Assembly: GCF_003063335.1 (NCBI RefSeq)
Contig: NZ_NERX01000003.1
Location: 248,001 to 312,000, forward strand
Direction: 5' to 3'
Source of the DNA: Limnohabitans sp. MMS-10A-192
Lineage (GTDB): Bacteria; Pseudomonadota; Gammaproteobacteria; Burkholderiales; Burkholderiaceae_C
DNA: 64,000 nucleotides
How positions within the stretch are numbered: the first letter of the stretch is position 1; every line of letters starts with the position of its first letter. The notes below the pieces were generated by a model, which was not told the DNA's origin, searched no databases, and saw only the letters and a list, made by a program, of their open reading frames with translations. Both the position numbers and the translations under genes were made by a program. Positions 8,310 through 17,155 of the stretch are shown piece after piece.

Positions 8310-9643
8310 GCAAGAAGGTCTTCATCAAAACCTTTGGCTGCCAGATGAACGAGTACGACTCGGACAAGATGGCCGATGTCCTGGGCGCGGCCCAGGGTTA
8401 CGAGCCCACACAAGATGTGGACGAGGCCGATCTGATTTTGTTCAACACCTGCTCGGTGCGCGAGAAGGCGCAAGAAAAGGTCTTCAGCGATCTGGGTCGG
8501 GTGCAGCACCTGAAAGCCAAGGGCGTGCTGATTGGCGTGGGTGGCTGCGTGGCCAGCCAGGAAGGTGCCGAGATCATCAAGCGTGCGCCTTATGTGGACG
8601 TGGTGTTTGGCCCGCAAACCTTGCACCGCCTGCCCGAGATGCTGGCCGAGCGCGAGCGCAAGCAGCGCCCGCAGGTGGACATCAGCTTCCCCGAGATTGA
8701 AAAGTTCGACCACCTGCCACCCGCCAAGGTGGAAGGCGCCACCGCCTTTGTGTCGATCATGGAAGGTTGCAGCAAATACTGCAGCTACTGCGTGGTGCCC
8801 TACACCCGGGGCGAAGAAGTCTCGCGCCCGTTTGACGATGTGCTGGTCGAAATCGCCGGTCTGGCCGCGCAGGGCGTGAAAGAGATCACCCTGCTGGGCC
8901 AGAACGTGAACGCCTACCGGGGCAAGATGGGGGGAACGAGCGAGATTGCCGACTTTGCCTTGTTGCTGGAATACGTGGCCGACATGCCAGGCATCGAGCG
9001 CATCCGCTACGTGACCAGCCACCCGAACGAGTTCACGCAGCGCCTGATTGACGCTTACGAGAAGATCCCCAAACTGGTGAGCCACCTGCACTTGCCGGTG
9101 CAGCACGGCTCGGACCGCATCCTGATGGCCATGAAGCGCGGCTACACCGCCATGGAATACAAGAGCACGATCCGCAAGCTGCGGGCGATCCGCCCCGACA
9201 TGTCGCTCAGCAGCGATTTCATCGTGGGCTTCCCGGGCGAGACCGAGGACGACTTCAACAAGATGATGAAGCTGATCACCGATGTGGGCTTTGACACGAG
9301 TTTCAGCTTCATCTTCAGCCCCCGCCCCGGCACGCCTGCGGCCAACTTGCACGACGACACGCCGCACGACGTGAAGCTGCGCCGCCTGCACCACCTGCAA
9401 GCGACCATCGAAGAAAACGTGCAGCGCATTGGCGAGAGCCGCGTGGGCACGGTGCAGCGCATTTTGGTCGAGCGCCCTTCACGCAAGGACGCGACCGAGC
9501 TGGCGGGCCGCACCGAGTGCAACCGGGTGGTGAACTTCCCCGGCGGCCCGAACATGGACCGCCTGATCGGTCAGATGGCCGATGTGCGCATCACCCAAGG
9601 CCTGTCGCACTCGCTGCGCGGCGAGTTGGTGATCAAGGACTGA
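8306..9643 (+). CDS. miaB: tRNA-2-methylthio-N6-dimethylallyladenosine synthase MiaB
   Basis: Radical-SAM methylthiotransferase that adds the methylthio group to i6A37 of tRNAs reading UNN codons. 445 residues, normal length. The N-terminal UPF0004 domain has its three cluster cysteines in [21 protein letters not shown] and VGGCVA; the radical-SAM motif C-x3-C-x2-C is [17 protein letters not shown]; a TRAM RNA-binding domain closes the protein ([20 protein letters not shown]). GTG is not needed: ATG at 8306 gives the canonical [19 protein letters not shown] start. It overlaps a tiny upstream ORF. Confidence 0.97.
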   Translation: MSKKVFIKTFGCQMNEYDSDKMADVLGAAQGYEPTQDVDEADLILFNTCSVREKAQEKVFSDLGRVQHLKAKGVLIGVGGCVASQEGAEIIKRAPYVDVVFGPQTLHRLPEMLAERERKQRPQVDISFPEIEKFDHLPPAKVEGATAFVSIMEGCSKYCSYCVVPYTRGEEVSRPFDDVLVEIAGLAAQGVKEITLLGQNVNAYRGKMGGTSEIADFALLLEYVADMPGIERIRYVTSHPNEFTQRLIDAYEKIPKLVSHLHLPVQHGSDRILMAMKRGYTAMEYKSTIRKLRAIRPDMSLSSDFIVGFPGETEDDFNKMMKLITDVGFDTSFSFIFSPRPGTPAANLHDDTPHDVKLRRLHHLQATIEENVQRIGESRVGTVQRILVERPSRKDATELAGRTECNRVVNFPGGPNMDRLIGQMADVRITQGLSHSLRGELVIKD

Positions 9644-9655
9644 CCCGCTGGGTTT

Positions 9656-10051
9656 TCAGGATTCGCGCCCGACTTCGCGGATGTAGCGGCGGTAGTCGCC
9701 GTGCGGGATGGGTGTGCAGCCGTCCACTGGACGGTTGTACACATAGGTCTGCACCGTCTGGCCTTGCAGCGAGCCACTGAGCACGGTCACTTCTTCGCGC
9801 CAGTATTGCGAGGCGGCGCGGTCGCCGGGCACCATGTCTTCCACCCCATCGAGTCGGGCCAGGTGCGCGTCATCGACTTCGTAGACCTCACCTGTGACTT
9901 GCCCATCGCCGTGCAGCAAACCGGGGTAGCGGCCCACATCGACCAAGCGACCCGGCACCTGGGCGGGGCCCATGAATCGGGCACCATGCATTTCGGCCTC
10001 CAGGCGCAGGCCGGGCATCAAGGTGCCGTAGATGAAAAGAGCGTGTGTCAT
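9656..10051 (-). CDS. Gamma-glutamylcyclotransferase family protein (AIG2/GGACT-like)
   Basis: 131-residue protein of the AIG2-like gamma-glutamylcyclotransferase fold. The N-terminus MTHALFIYGTLMPGLRLEAE carries the YGTLMPG substrate-loop motif, and GEVYEVDDAHLARLDGVED contains the expected region with the acidic catalytic residue (the glutamate of GEVYEV or neighbours). Such enzymes release 5-oxoproline from gamma-glutamyl amines or peptides; some members are inactive. It is convergent with miaB (12 bases between stops) and divergent from the Rieske oxygenase and glutamine-synthetase-like genes, which makes a gamma-glutamyl-amine substrate worth considering. Confidence 0.8.
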   Translation of the reverse strand: MTHALFIYGTLMPGLRLEAEMHGARFMGPAQVPGRLVDVGRYPGLLHGDGQVTGEVYEVDDAHLARLDGVEDMVPGDRAASQYWREEVTVLSGSLQGQTVQTYVYNRPVDGCTPIPHGDYRRYIREVGRES

Positions 10052-10069
10052 GCGCTGGATTTTGCGCCC

Positions 10070-10256
10070 ATGTGAGCGAAGCGTGGCAAACCAGTGTCTG
10101 CGCAAGCACCCCACTGGATCGCCGCGTCGCAAGCTCCTCGCGATGACGGGGTTTGTGAACTGCCATGTGACAGGCTCCTCGCGATGACGGGGCATCTCGT
10201 CATTGCGAGCGAAGCGTGGCAATCCAGTGCCCGCGCAAGCTCCTTGCGATGAAGGG
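10070..10256. repeat. Cluster of palindromic repeats, family B (GCGAGCGAAGCGTGGCAATCC)
   Basis: Three related units fill most of the 330-base gap between the cyclotransferase and the Rieske gene. GAGCGAAGCGTGGCAA-A/T-CCAGTG occurs at about 10074 and 10207, each followed by a GCGCAAGC segment, and CTCCTCGCGATGACGGGG occurs at about 10134 and 10176. The ends (GTCATTGCGAG / CTCCTTGCGATGA) are complementary, so each unit can fold as a hairpin. A diverged copy is inside xerC at 62312-62394. No gene is seen in 10052-10381. Confidence 0.75.
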
Positions 10257-10381
10257 CGTTGCCGTACGCCAGGGGACATGAAAACGGATTCCAGCACTGC
10301 GCCAAGGTTTAAACTGTTCTGACAGAGACAAGCGTGGCCCGCACGCACCCGGCAGACACACGGCGCAAGCCAGAGGCCCCC

Positions 10382-11785
10382 ATGAAAGCAGAACAAAACG
10401 AACTCATCACCCGCATTGGCCCGGGCACGCCCTGCGGCGCGGTGATGCGCCACTATTGGCAGCCCGTCGCCCTGGTGGACGAATTCAACCCCGCGCTGGA
10501 CCCGCGCATGGCGATTCGCCCCGTCAAAGCCGTGCGCATTCTGGGCCAGGACCTGGTGTTGTTTCGCAACGCGCAGGGCGACTACGGCTTGCTCGACCGC
10601 GACTGCCCGCACCGGGGGGCCGACCTGGCCTTTGGCCGCAACGAAGGCGATGGCCTGCGCTGCCCTTTTCATGGCTGGAAGTTTGACGTCACGGGCCAGT
10701 GCATCGAAACGCCCGCCGAGCCGACCGGCAGCACCTTGTGCAACCGTGTGCGCCAGCGCAACTATCCGCTGATCGAGCGCAGCGGCATTGTGTTTGGCTG
10801 GTTCGGCCCAGAAGGCCAGACACCGCCGCCACTGCCAAGCATCGATGCCTTCAGCGCTCCGGCCACCCACACCTTCGCTTTCAAAGGGCTGTGGCATTGC
10901 AACTGGTTGCAAGCGTTTGAGGTGGGCATTGACCCGGCGCACGCGTCTTATTTGCACCGCTTCTTCAAGGACGAATCGCTCGAAGGCAGCTATGGCCGCC
11001 AGTTCCGGGGCGCGAGCGCGGGCGATGTGCAAGGTGAGCGCTGGCCCATGACGCGCGTGATGCGCGAGTTGGACCAGCCCGAGATTTCGTTCGAGCCCAC
11101 CGATGCGGGCCTGCGCCTGACGGCCCTGCGCCCGATCAACGAGGCGCTCACGCATGTGCGGGTGACCAACGCGCTGTTCCCGCACACCTTTGTGATTCCA
11201 CTGTCCGAGACCATGACCATCACGCAGATGCATGTGCCGGTGGACGACACGCACACCTATTGGTATTCGGTGTTCACCAGCTTTGCCGGGCCGGTGGACA
11301 AAGAGGCCATGCGCAAGCAACGCCTGCCCTCGGTCACCCTGCCCGACTACATCCCCAAGGCGGGCAAACACAACCACTGGGGCTTCAACCCCGAAGAGCA
11401 AGTTTCACGCACCTACCTGGGCATGGGCGAAGACGACATCAACGTGCACGACCAGTGGGCCTGCGAGAGCATGGGCCCGATCCAGGACCGCACCCGCGAA
11501 CACCTGGGCACCAGCGACAAGGTCATCATGGCCAACCGCCGCACCCTGCTCAAAGCCATCGAGACGGTGCAGGCCGGGGGCTTGCCGCCCGGCTTTGCAC
11601 AAGATGCCGTGGCCAGCCAGCGCATCGGCCCCGACACGGTGGATGGCATCGCGCCCAGCGGGCAATGGCCGCAGTGGTGGCGCGAAGCCTGCGATGCCAA
11701 ACGCAGCGGCGCGCCGTGGGATGCCGCCCTGCCCGGCCATGCGCCCACCCCAGCGGACACCCCCGCCGACACGAGCGCGGCATGA
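10382..11785 (+). CDS. Rieske [2Fe-2S] aromatic ring-hydroxylating oxygenase, alpha subunit
   Basis: Terminal oxygenase of 467 residues, phthalate-dioxygenase type. The Rieske ligands are C75-P-H77 (DCPHRGADLAFG) and C94-P-F-H97 (RCPFHGWKFD); the mononuclear iron site is the D-x2-H-x4-H segment GIDPAHASYLHRFF near residue 185. No small beta subunit follows, consistent with the alpha-only phthalate family. ATG at 10382 gives MKAEQNELITRIGPGTPCGA; an in-frame GTG at 10334 would add 16 unlikely residues. Its stop overlaps the next gene by four bases (ATGA), and a ferredoxin follows, so electrons probably come from that ferredoxin. Substrate unknown. Confidence 0.9.
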   Translation: MKAEQNELITRIGPGTPCGAVMRHYWQPVALVDEFNPALDPRMAIRPVKAVRILGQDLVLFRNAQGDYGLLDRDCPHRGADLAFGRNEGDGLRCPFHGWKFDVTGQCIETPAEPTGSTLCNRVRQRNYPLIERSGIVFGWFGPEGQTPPPLPSIDAFSAPATHTFAFKGLWHCNWLQAFEVGIDPAHASYLHRFFKDESLEGSYGRQFRGASAGDVQGERWPMTRVMRELDQPEISFEPTDAGLRLTALRPINEALTHVRVTNALFPHTFVIPLSETMTITQMHVPVDDTHTYWYSVFTSFAGPVDKEAMRKQRLPSVTLPDYIPKAGKHNHWGFNPEEQVSRTYLGMGEDDINVHDQWACESMGPIQDRTREHLGTSDKVIMANRRTLLKAIETVQAGGLPPGFAQDAVASQRIGPDTVDGIAPSGQWPQWWREACDAKRSGAPWDAALPGHAPTPADTPADTSAA

Positions 11786-13263
11786 GCTTCGCTGAACGCT
11801 GCGGCCTGCACAGCCGCGAACGCCAGGCAGCTTGTGAGCAATTGGTGCGGCAAGTCGAGGCCTCAGGCATCGAGCTGATCCGCCTGGGCTGGTGTGACCT
11901 GCACGGCGTGGTGCGCGGCAAGACGATCGTGGCCTCGCAACTGCGCCAAGCGCTGGCCAACGGCATCGGCATGGTCAGCACCTTGCTGCTCAAGGACAGC
12001 TCAGACCGCACCGCCTTCAAGGTGTTCGAGTCGGGCATCGAAGAGACCCTGCCCGGCTTTGCCGGGGCCAGCAATTTCACGCTCATGCCCGACCCGGCCA
12101 GCTGGCATGTGCTGCCCTGGGCCGACAAGACCGGCTCGCTGCAGTGCCAGCCCTATTTTGCCGATGGGCGCATCGTGCCGCTCGATTCGCGCCATGTGCT
12201 GCAGCAAGCCGTGCAGCGCCTGGCCGATCGCGGCTGGCAAATGCGCTGCGGGCTGGAAGTTGAGTTTCACATTTACCGCCTCAAAGACCCGTTGTACGGG
12301 CAAGACCTGGACCCGGACCGTGCGGGATGGCCCGGCCCCGCACCCGAAGTCAGCCTGATCCACCCGGGCTACAACCTGCTGACCGAAGGCTGGATGGACC
12401 GGGCCGAGGAGCCCCTGCGCATCGTGCAACGCACCGCGCAAGCGCTGGGCCTGCCGTTGATCTCGCTCGAAATCGAACTGGGCCCCAGCCAGGTCGAAGC
12501 GGTGTTTGACGTGAGCGATGCGCTCACCGCTGCCGACCAGATGGTGCTGTTTCGCAACGCCACACGCCAAGCCCTGCGTCGCGCCGGTTACCACGCCACC
12601 TTCATGTGCCGCCCGCCGTTTGAACACATCATGTCCAGCGGCTGGCATTTGCACCAATCGGTCTGCGCGTTGGCCACGGGCCACAATGTGTTCATGCGCG
12701 AGGCTTCCGCACCGGGTGTCGGTGCGCTGGATGCGCGGCAGGTGCTGAGCGATGAAGGTGCGTCCTGGCTGGCCGGTCTGCTGGCGCACGCCCCGGCGCT
12801 CACCGCCCTGTGCACCAGCACCAGCAATGGCTACGGGCGATTCAGGCCCAACGCCATGGCACCTCAGTCGATTTTGTGGGGTCGCGACAACCGAGGAGCC
12901 ATGCTGCGCGTCATCGGCGAACCCGGCGACAAGGCCACCCGGATTGAAAACCGCTTGGGCGAGCCTGCAGCCAACCCCTACCTGTACATGGCCTCGCAAA
13001 TCCACGCGGGACTCGATGGCTTGGATACACAACTGAAAGCGCCGCCAGCCACCGAAACGCCTTATGCCGCAGGGGCCGCCTCCATCCCAACGTCTTTGGC
13101 CGATGCGGTGCAGGCGCTGCAGCAAGATGCGGCCTTGTGCCAGTCGCTCGGCGAATCCTTCGTGGACTACTACAGCACCATCAAGCGGGCCGAGCACCAA
13201 CGCCTAGTGCAAGCCGAAGATGCGACGGAGTTTCACAAGCGTGAATACTTCGGCCGAATTTGA
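11782..13263 (+). CDS. Glutamine-synthetase-family gamma-glutamyl ligase
   Basis: 493 residues of the GS fold. Active-site segments are intact: CGLEVEFHIY (metal-binding E-x-E near residue 158), SLEIELGPSQVEAVFD (metal glutamates), GWHLHQS (metal histidine), then GYGRFRPNAMAP and RIENRLGEPAANPYLYMASQ with the catalytic E-x-R. N-terminal beta-grasp contains WCDLHGVVRGKT. The position inside an oxygenase cluster and the divergence from housekeeping GlnA suggest a ligase that joins glutamate to an amine, as in polyamine (PuuA) or aniline (TdnQ/AtdA1) catabolism, rather than ammonium assimilation. Translationally coupled to the Rieske gene. ATG at 11782. Confidence 0.85.
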   Translation: MSFAERCGLHSRERQAACEQLVRQVEASGIELIRLGWCDLHGVVRGKTIVASQLRQALANGIGMVSTLLLKDSSDRTAFKVFESGIEETLPGFAGASNFTLMPDPASWHVLPWADKTGSLQCQPYFADGRIVPLDSRHVLQQAVQRLADRGWQMRCGLEVEFHIYRLKDPLYGQDLDPDRAGWPGPAPEVSLIHPGYNLLTEGWMDRAEEPLRIVQRTAQALGLPLISLEIELGPSQVEAVFDVSDALTAADQMVLFRNATRQALRRAGYHATFMCRPPFEHIMSSGWHLHQSVCALATGHNVFMREASAPGVGALDARQVLSDEGASWLAGLLAHAPALTALCTSTSNGYGRFRPNAMAPQSILWGRDNRGAMLRVIGEPGDKATRIENRLGEPAANPYLYMASQIHAGLDGLDTQLKAPPATETPYAAGAASIPTSLADAVQALQQDAALCQSLGESFVDYYSTIKRAEHQRLVQAEDATEFHKREYFGRI

Positions 13264-13299
13264 TAAACCCTAGAAAGCGCGTTTGAGCGCGATGCACTG

Positions 13300-13629
13300 A
13301 TGATCACGATCCACCTGCAACCCCACGACCCGACCCAAGCCGCGCACAGCCTGCAAGTGCAGCCCGGCCAAAGCCTGATGCAAGCGGCCGTCGATGCCAA
13401 CTTGGACGGCATCCAGGCCGATTGCGGCGGACTGCTGACCTGCGCCACTTGCCATGTGGTGGTTCAAGGCGATTGGCAGTCCAAGCTGCCGCCTGTTTCA
13501 AGTGACGAAGACGGCATGCTGGCCTTCACCGCCCAAGCACGCCAGCCAAGCAGCCGCTTGTCGTGCCAGATCATGTTGACGCCAGAACTGGACGGCCTGC
13601 AGGTGACGCTGCCTGCAAGCCAGTATTGA
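13300..13629 (+). CDS. [2Fe-2S] ferredoxin, adrenodoxin/plant type
   Basis: 109-residue electron carrier. Cluster ligands are C42, C48, C51 and C89 (DCGGLLTCATCHV ... SCQI), giving C-x5-C-x2-C-x37-C as in adrenodoxin-like ferredoxins. Lies 36 bases after the ligase gene on the same strand and most probably feeds electrons to the Rieske oxygenase. No ferredoxin reductase is in the window, so it must be supplied from elsewhere. Its stop is one base from the stop of the convergent ffh, with no terminator between them. Confidence 0.9.
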   Translation: MITIHLQPHDPTQAAHSLQVQPGQSLMQAAVDANLDGIQADCGGLLTCATCHVVVQGDWQSKLPPVSSDEDGMLAFTAQARQPSSRLSCQIMLTPELDGLQVTLPASQY

Positions 13630-13630
13630 A

Positions 13631-15016
13631 TCAGCGCGGCATGCCGGGGAAGCCCCCGCCGCCGCCCATCATGCCTTTCATGGCGCCCATGCGCTTCATC
13701 ATTTTCATGAGGCCGCCGCCCTGCATCTTTTTCATCATGTCCTGCATTTGCTCAAACTCTTTGAGCATGCGGTTGACGTCGTGCACCTGAACACCAGCAC
13801 CGGCCGCGATGCGGCGTTTGCGCGTGGCCTTGATCAGCTCGGGCTTGCTGCGCTCTTTGGGCGTCATGCTGTGGATGATGCCTTGCTTGCGGGCGATGTC
13901 TTTTTCGACCTTGTCCATGTCCATCGCGCCGGCCTTGGCGGTCAGCTGGCTGGGCAGTTTGTCCATCAGGCTGGACAAGCCGCCCATTTGTTTCATCTGC
14001 TGGATTTGGGCCAAAAAGTCGTTCAGATCGAAACCGCCGCCGCTCTTGACCTTGGCGGCCAGCTTTTGCGCGGCCTCCATGTCCACACCCGCGGTGACTT
14101 GCTCGACCAGCGCAACGATGTCGCCCATGCCCAAGATGCGGCCGGCATGGCGCTCGGCATCGAACACTTCGAGGCCGTCGATCTTCTCGCTGGTACCGGC
14201 AAACTTGATGGGCGCGCCGGTGACCTGGCGCACAGACAGGGCTGCACCACCGCGTGAGTCGCCGTCGAGCTTGGTCAACACGATGCCGGTGAGCGGCAGC
14301 GCTTCGCTGAAGGCCTTGGCGGTGTTGGCCGCGTCCTGACCTTGCATGGCATCGACCACGAACAGGGTTTCAACAGGTTTCAGTTCAGCATGCAGCGCCT
14401 TGATTTCGGCCATCAGGGCTTCGTCAATCGCCAGGCGGCCGGCGGTGTCGACCAGCAGCACGTCAAAGAAGTGTTTGCGGGCGTAGTCGATCGCAGCGCG
14501 GGCGATGTCGATTGGCTTTTGGTCGGGGGTGCTGGGGAACCATTCGGCACCGGCTTGGGCGGTGACGGTCTTGAGCTGTTCGATGGCGGCGGGGCGGTAC
14601 ACGTCACCCGAAACCGTCAGCACTTTCTTCTTGCGCTTTTCGATCAGGTGCTTGGCCAGCTTGGCGGTGGTGGTGGTTTTACCGGCACCTTGCAGACCGG
14701 CCATCAGGATCACGGCGGGCGGCTGCGCGGCCAGGTTGATGTCGGCGACGCCTTCGCCCATGGTGGCGGCCAGCTCACGGTTGACCACGCCCACCAAGGC
14801 CTGGCCCGGCTTGAGCGAACCCATGACTTCTTGGCCGAGGGCTTTTTCTTTCACGCGCGCAATGAAGTCGCGCACCACCGGCAGCGCCACGTCGGCCTCC
14901 AGCAAGGCCATGCGGACCTCACGCAGCATGTCGGCCACGTTCGATTCGGTGATGCGGGCCTGTCCGCTGATGGTTTTGACGAGGCGGGAAAGTTTGTCGG
15001 TCAGGGCGGAGGCCAT
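13631..15016 (-). CDS. ffh: Signal recognition particle protein Ffh
   Basis: GTPase subunit of the bacterial SRP that binds signal sequences and 4.5S RNA and delivers ribosomes to FtsY. 461 residues. N domain first, then the G domain with GLQGAGKTTTTAKLA (P-loop near residue 110), DTAGRL and TKLDGDSRGGAAL, then the methionine-rich M domain ending in MMKKMQGGGLMKMMKRMGAM and a Gly/Met tail. ATG at 15016. Divergent from the CcsA-type gene with 77 bases between, an arrangement common in Burkholderiales. Confidence 0.97.
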   Translation of the reverse strand: MASALTDKLSRLVKTISGQARITESNVADMLREVRMALLEADVALPVVRDFIARVKEKALGQEVMGSLKPGQALVGVVNRELAATMGEGVADINLAAQPPAVILMAGLQGAGKTTTTAKLAKHLIEKRKKKVLTVSGDVYRPAAIEQLKTVTAQAGAEWFPSTPDQKPIDIARAAIDYARKHFFDVLLVDTAGRLAIDEALMAEIKALHAELKPVETLFVVDAMQGQDAANTAKAFSEALPLTGIVLTKLDGDSRGGAALSVRQVTGAPIKFAGTSEKIDGLEVFDAERHAGRILGMGDIVALVEQVTAGVDMEAAQKLAAKVKSGGGFDLNDFLAQIQQMKQMGGLSSLMDKLPSQLTAKAGAMDMDKVEKDIARKQGIIHSMTPKERSKPELIKATRKRRIAAGAGVQVHDVNRMLKEFEQMQDMMKKMQGGGLMKMMKRMGAMKGMMGGGGGFPGMPR

Positions 15017-15093
15017 GCGTGCAAATCCAGAAAAACCGGTCCAGCGTGTGGTGAAACCCCTGTGGCTGCACCTGAAAGGCTAAACTCGGACCC

Positions 15094-15897
15094 ATGATTT
15101 TAGCGAGTCCCCCATTCTGGATGCACCCCGCCGCCGCGGTGGCCGCCCTGGCCTATAGCCTGGCAGCGGTGACCGGTGCGCGCATGGGCGAAGTCAACGC
15201 ACGCCGTTTGCTGGGGCTGGCTTGGGCGGCGCACGCGCTGGCTTTGCTGGGTTTGCTGGCAGGGCCGGTGCGCTTTGGCTTTGCGCCGGCCATGTCTGTC
15301 ACCGCCTGGCTGGTGGTCACCGCTTATGTGGTGGAGCGGCAGATCTTCCCGCAGCTCAAGGCCCGCTGGGCCATGGGCGGCCTGGGTGCTGTGGCCGTGA
15401 CGCTGGCCTGGTTGTTTCCGGGCACCTTGTTGCATGCGCAAGCTTCGGCCTGGTTGCCGCTGCATTGGGCGCTGGGCCTGTCGGCCTATGGCCTGTTTGG
15501 CGCGGCCGTGATCCACGCCTGGATGATGACGCGCACCGAGCGCAACATCCGCTTGGGCCAAGAAGCCGACAGTGGCTTGCCCCTGCTGACACTGGAAAAA
15601 CTCACCTTCCGTTTTGTGGCGGCGGGCTTCATGCTGCTCACGGCCACCTTGGTGGCTGGTGCCTTGTTTGGTGAAACCCTCTATGGCCAGGACCGGGGCC
15701 AATGGCGCTGGGACCACAAGACGATTTTTGCCCTGCTGTCTTGGCTGACCTTTGCGGTGCTGCTGGTCGGGCGCAGCCAGTGGGGCTGGCGCGGCCGCCG
15801 TGCGGTGCGGGTTCTTTATATGGGTGCGGGTTTGCTGCTGTTGTCTTATGCAGGCTCGCGTTTTGTTTTGGAAGTTTTGTTGGGGCGTGCGGGATGA
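15094..15897 (+). CDS. CcsA/CcmC-type inner-membrane protein (YpjD-like)
   Basis: 267 residues with about eight hydrophobic segments. The central WLPLHWALGLSAYGLFGAAVIHAWMM and the later FGETLYGQDRGQWRWDHKT contain the histidines and Trp-rich loop of the cytochrome c assembly (CcsA) family; family members of this short kind next to ffh are usually called YpjD or cytochrome c biogenesis protein. Function in this form is not established. Its TGA overlaps the next ATG (ATGA, 15894-15897), pointing to a small operon with the PP0621-type gene and ampD. Confidence 0.85.
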   Translation: MILASPPFWMHPAAAVAALAYSLAAVTGARMGEVNARRLLGLAWAAHALALLGLLAGPVRFGFAPAMSVTAWLVVTAYVVERQIFPQLKARWAMGGLGAVAVTLAWLFPGTLLHAQASAWLPLHWALGLSAYGLFGAAVIHAWMMTRTERNIRLGQEADSGLPLLTLEKLTFRFVAAGFMLLTATLVAGALFGETLYGQDRGQWRWDHKTIFALLSWLTFAVLLVGRSQWGWRGRRAVRVLYMGAGLLLLSYAGSRFVLEVLLGRAG

Positions 15898-16127
15898 AAT
15901 ACCTGTTTTTGTTGCTGCTGGCCTTGGTCGTGATCTGGGCGGTCAAGCGTTCCCGCGTGAAGCCCCCGGCAGAATCGGCCCAAGCTCCATCGCCCTCGCC
16001 CACCGAGATGGTGGCCTGCGCGCACTGCGGCATTCACCTGCCGCGCGCTGAAGCGGTGTCGGGTCAAAAGGGCTTGTATTGCAGCACCGAGCACCGCAGC
16101 GCTGCTCAAGACAGCAACCCCGCCTGA
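15894..16127 (+). CDS. PP0621-family small membrane-anchored zinc-ribbon-like protein
   Basis: 77 residues. A single N-terminal hydrophobic helix (MKYLFLLLLALVVIWAVK) is followed by a Pro/Ser linker and a probable metal site: C-A-H-C-G near residue 41 and YCSTEH near residue 65. This pattern and the location before ampD match the PP0621 family of unknown function. Translationally coupled to the CcsA-type gene upstream. Confidence 0.8.
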   Translation: MKYLFLLLLALVVIWAVKRSRVKPPAESAQAPSPSPTEMVACAHCGIHLPRAEAVSGQKGLYCSTEHRSAAQDSNPA

Positions 16128-16147
16128 GCCCTGCCAAAGTTTTGCGC

Positions 16148-16744
16148 GTGAACGACACCGCCGCCGACACCCCAAGCTCCACGACCGATTGGCAACAAGG
16201 CTGGTACACGCCAGCGCAGCGGCTGGACTCGCCCAACTTCGGGCCGCGACCTGCGGGCGCATGCATCGACTTGCTGGTGATCCACTCCATCAGCTTGCCG
16301 CCAGGCCAATACGGTGGCAACGAGGTGCTGGCCTTGTTCACCAACCAACTGGACTGGGACGCGCACCCCTACTTTGGGCAGATCCGAGGGCTGCAGGTGT
16401 CGTCGCACTTCTATGTCCGGCGCGATGGCTCGCTGTGGCAGTTTGTCAGCTGCGATGACCGGGCCTGGCATGCCGGCCAGTCCGAATACCGGGGCCGACC
16501 CCATTGCAATGACGACTCGATCGGCATTGAGCTGGAAGGCCTGGAGGGTGAGTGCTTTGAAGCGGCGCAGTACGACAGCCTGGCCCGTTTGTGCACAGCG
16601 CTGGCGGCCCGATACCCGATTGCCCACGTGGCGGGGCACGAGCACATCGCCCCCGGCCGCAAACAGGATCCAGGACCCGGGTTCGATTGGCCACTTTTGC
16701 GATCTTTGTTGGATTTCTCAGATCGGTGTTTTCCCTTGGTTTGA
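16148..16744 (+). CDS. ampD: 1,6-anhydro-N-acetylmuramyl-L-alanine amidase AmpD
   Basis: Cytosolic zinc amidase of peptidoglycan recycling that removes the peptide from anhydro-MurNAc. Zinc ligands are the His in LLVIHSISLP, and the His and Asp in AGHEHIAPGRKQDPGPGFDW; the catalytic Glu lies in DSIGIELEG. A GTG at 16148 gives 198 residues, close to the usual size; an in-frame ATG at 16079 would overlap the preceding gene by 49 bases. Links functionally with mpl at 27162 and the mur genes. Confidence 0.93.
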   Translation: MNDTAADTPSSTTDWQQGWYTPAQRLDSPNFGPRPAGACIDLLVIHSISLPPGQYGGNEVLALFTNQLDWDAHPYFGQIRGLQVSSHFYVRRDGSLWQFVSCDDRAWHAGQSEYRGRPHCNDDSIGIELEGLEGECFEAAQYDSLARLCTALAARYPIAHVAGHEHIAPGRKQDPGPGFDWPLLRSLLDFSDRCFPLV

Positions 16745-17029
16745 TGTGCCGCCGTTACAACTGAGAAATATTTTTCCAGCCCCAATTTGGTACATACGGT
16801 TGAGTTTTAAGCGTTCGCTGGCGATTTGTCCAAAATCTGCAAGCTAGACAAATCAAGCCTGTAGCGACAAAACCCCGCCGAAACCCAATGCTGGCTTGAG
16901 TTTGTGGTCACAAGTCGCGTGATTCAGAGCTTCGCTCTGGCACTTTTCAACTGCTGAAAAGCCCAAAACAGTGCCTGTGATTTCAAGATGAATCTAAGCT
17001 TTCACAAAAAGTCCCCCAAGGACCTCGGT
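16745..17029 (+). other. Non-coding leader region upstream of nrdA
   Basis: No gene seen. The sequence is more AT-rich than its surroundings. It contains one short hairpin, CAGAG-CTTCG-CTCTG at 16925-16939, followed by only a weak T run (CACTTTT), which could be a poor terminator for ampD. The nrd promoter and NrdR boxes follow directly. Confidence 0.5.
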
Positions 17030-17077
17030 ACACTATAGGTAGTGGCTTGAAGGATGCCCAGACACCAGATATAGTGT
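17030..17077 (+). promoter_or_regulatory. nrdAB promoter with two NrdR boxes
   Basis: Box 1 ACACTATAGGTAGTGG (17030-17045) and box 2 ACACCAGATATAGTGT (17062-17077) resemble the NrdR consensus ACACWATATMTWGTGT and start 32 bases apart, i.e. three helical turns, the spacing known for NrdR. A sigma70 promoter fits between them: TTGAAG (17047-17052), a 17-base spacer, TATAGT (17070-17075), so box 2 covers the -10. NrdR with bound dATP/ATP would block transcription. The nrdR gene itself is not in the window. Confidence 0.85.
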
Positions 17078-17155
17078 CCCTTACAAATTTTCACATTTGA
17101 ATTTTCAGCCTCTTTCAAGCCCTCAAGATCCAACGCCCTGCAACAAACCAAGAAC

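Noticed and set aside
13264..13299. Terminator between the GS-like ligase and the ferredoxin
   Set aside because: Only a short GCGCG-TTTGA-GCGCG-like symmetry without a T tract; the genes are more likely cotranscribed.
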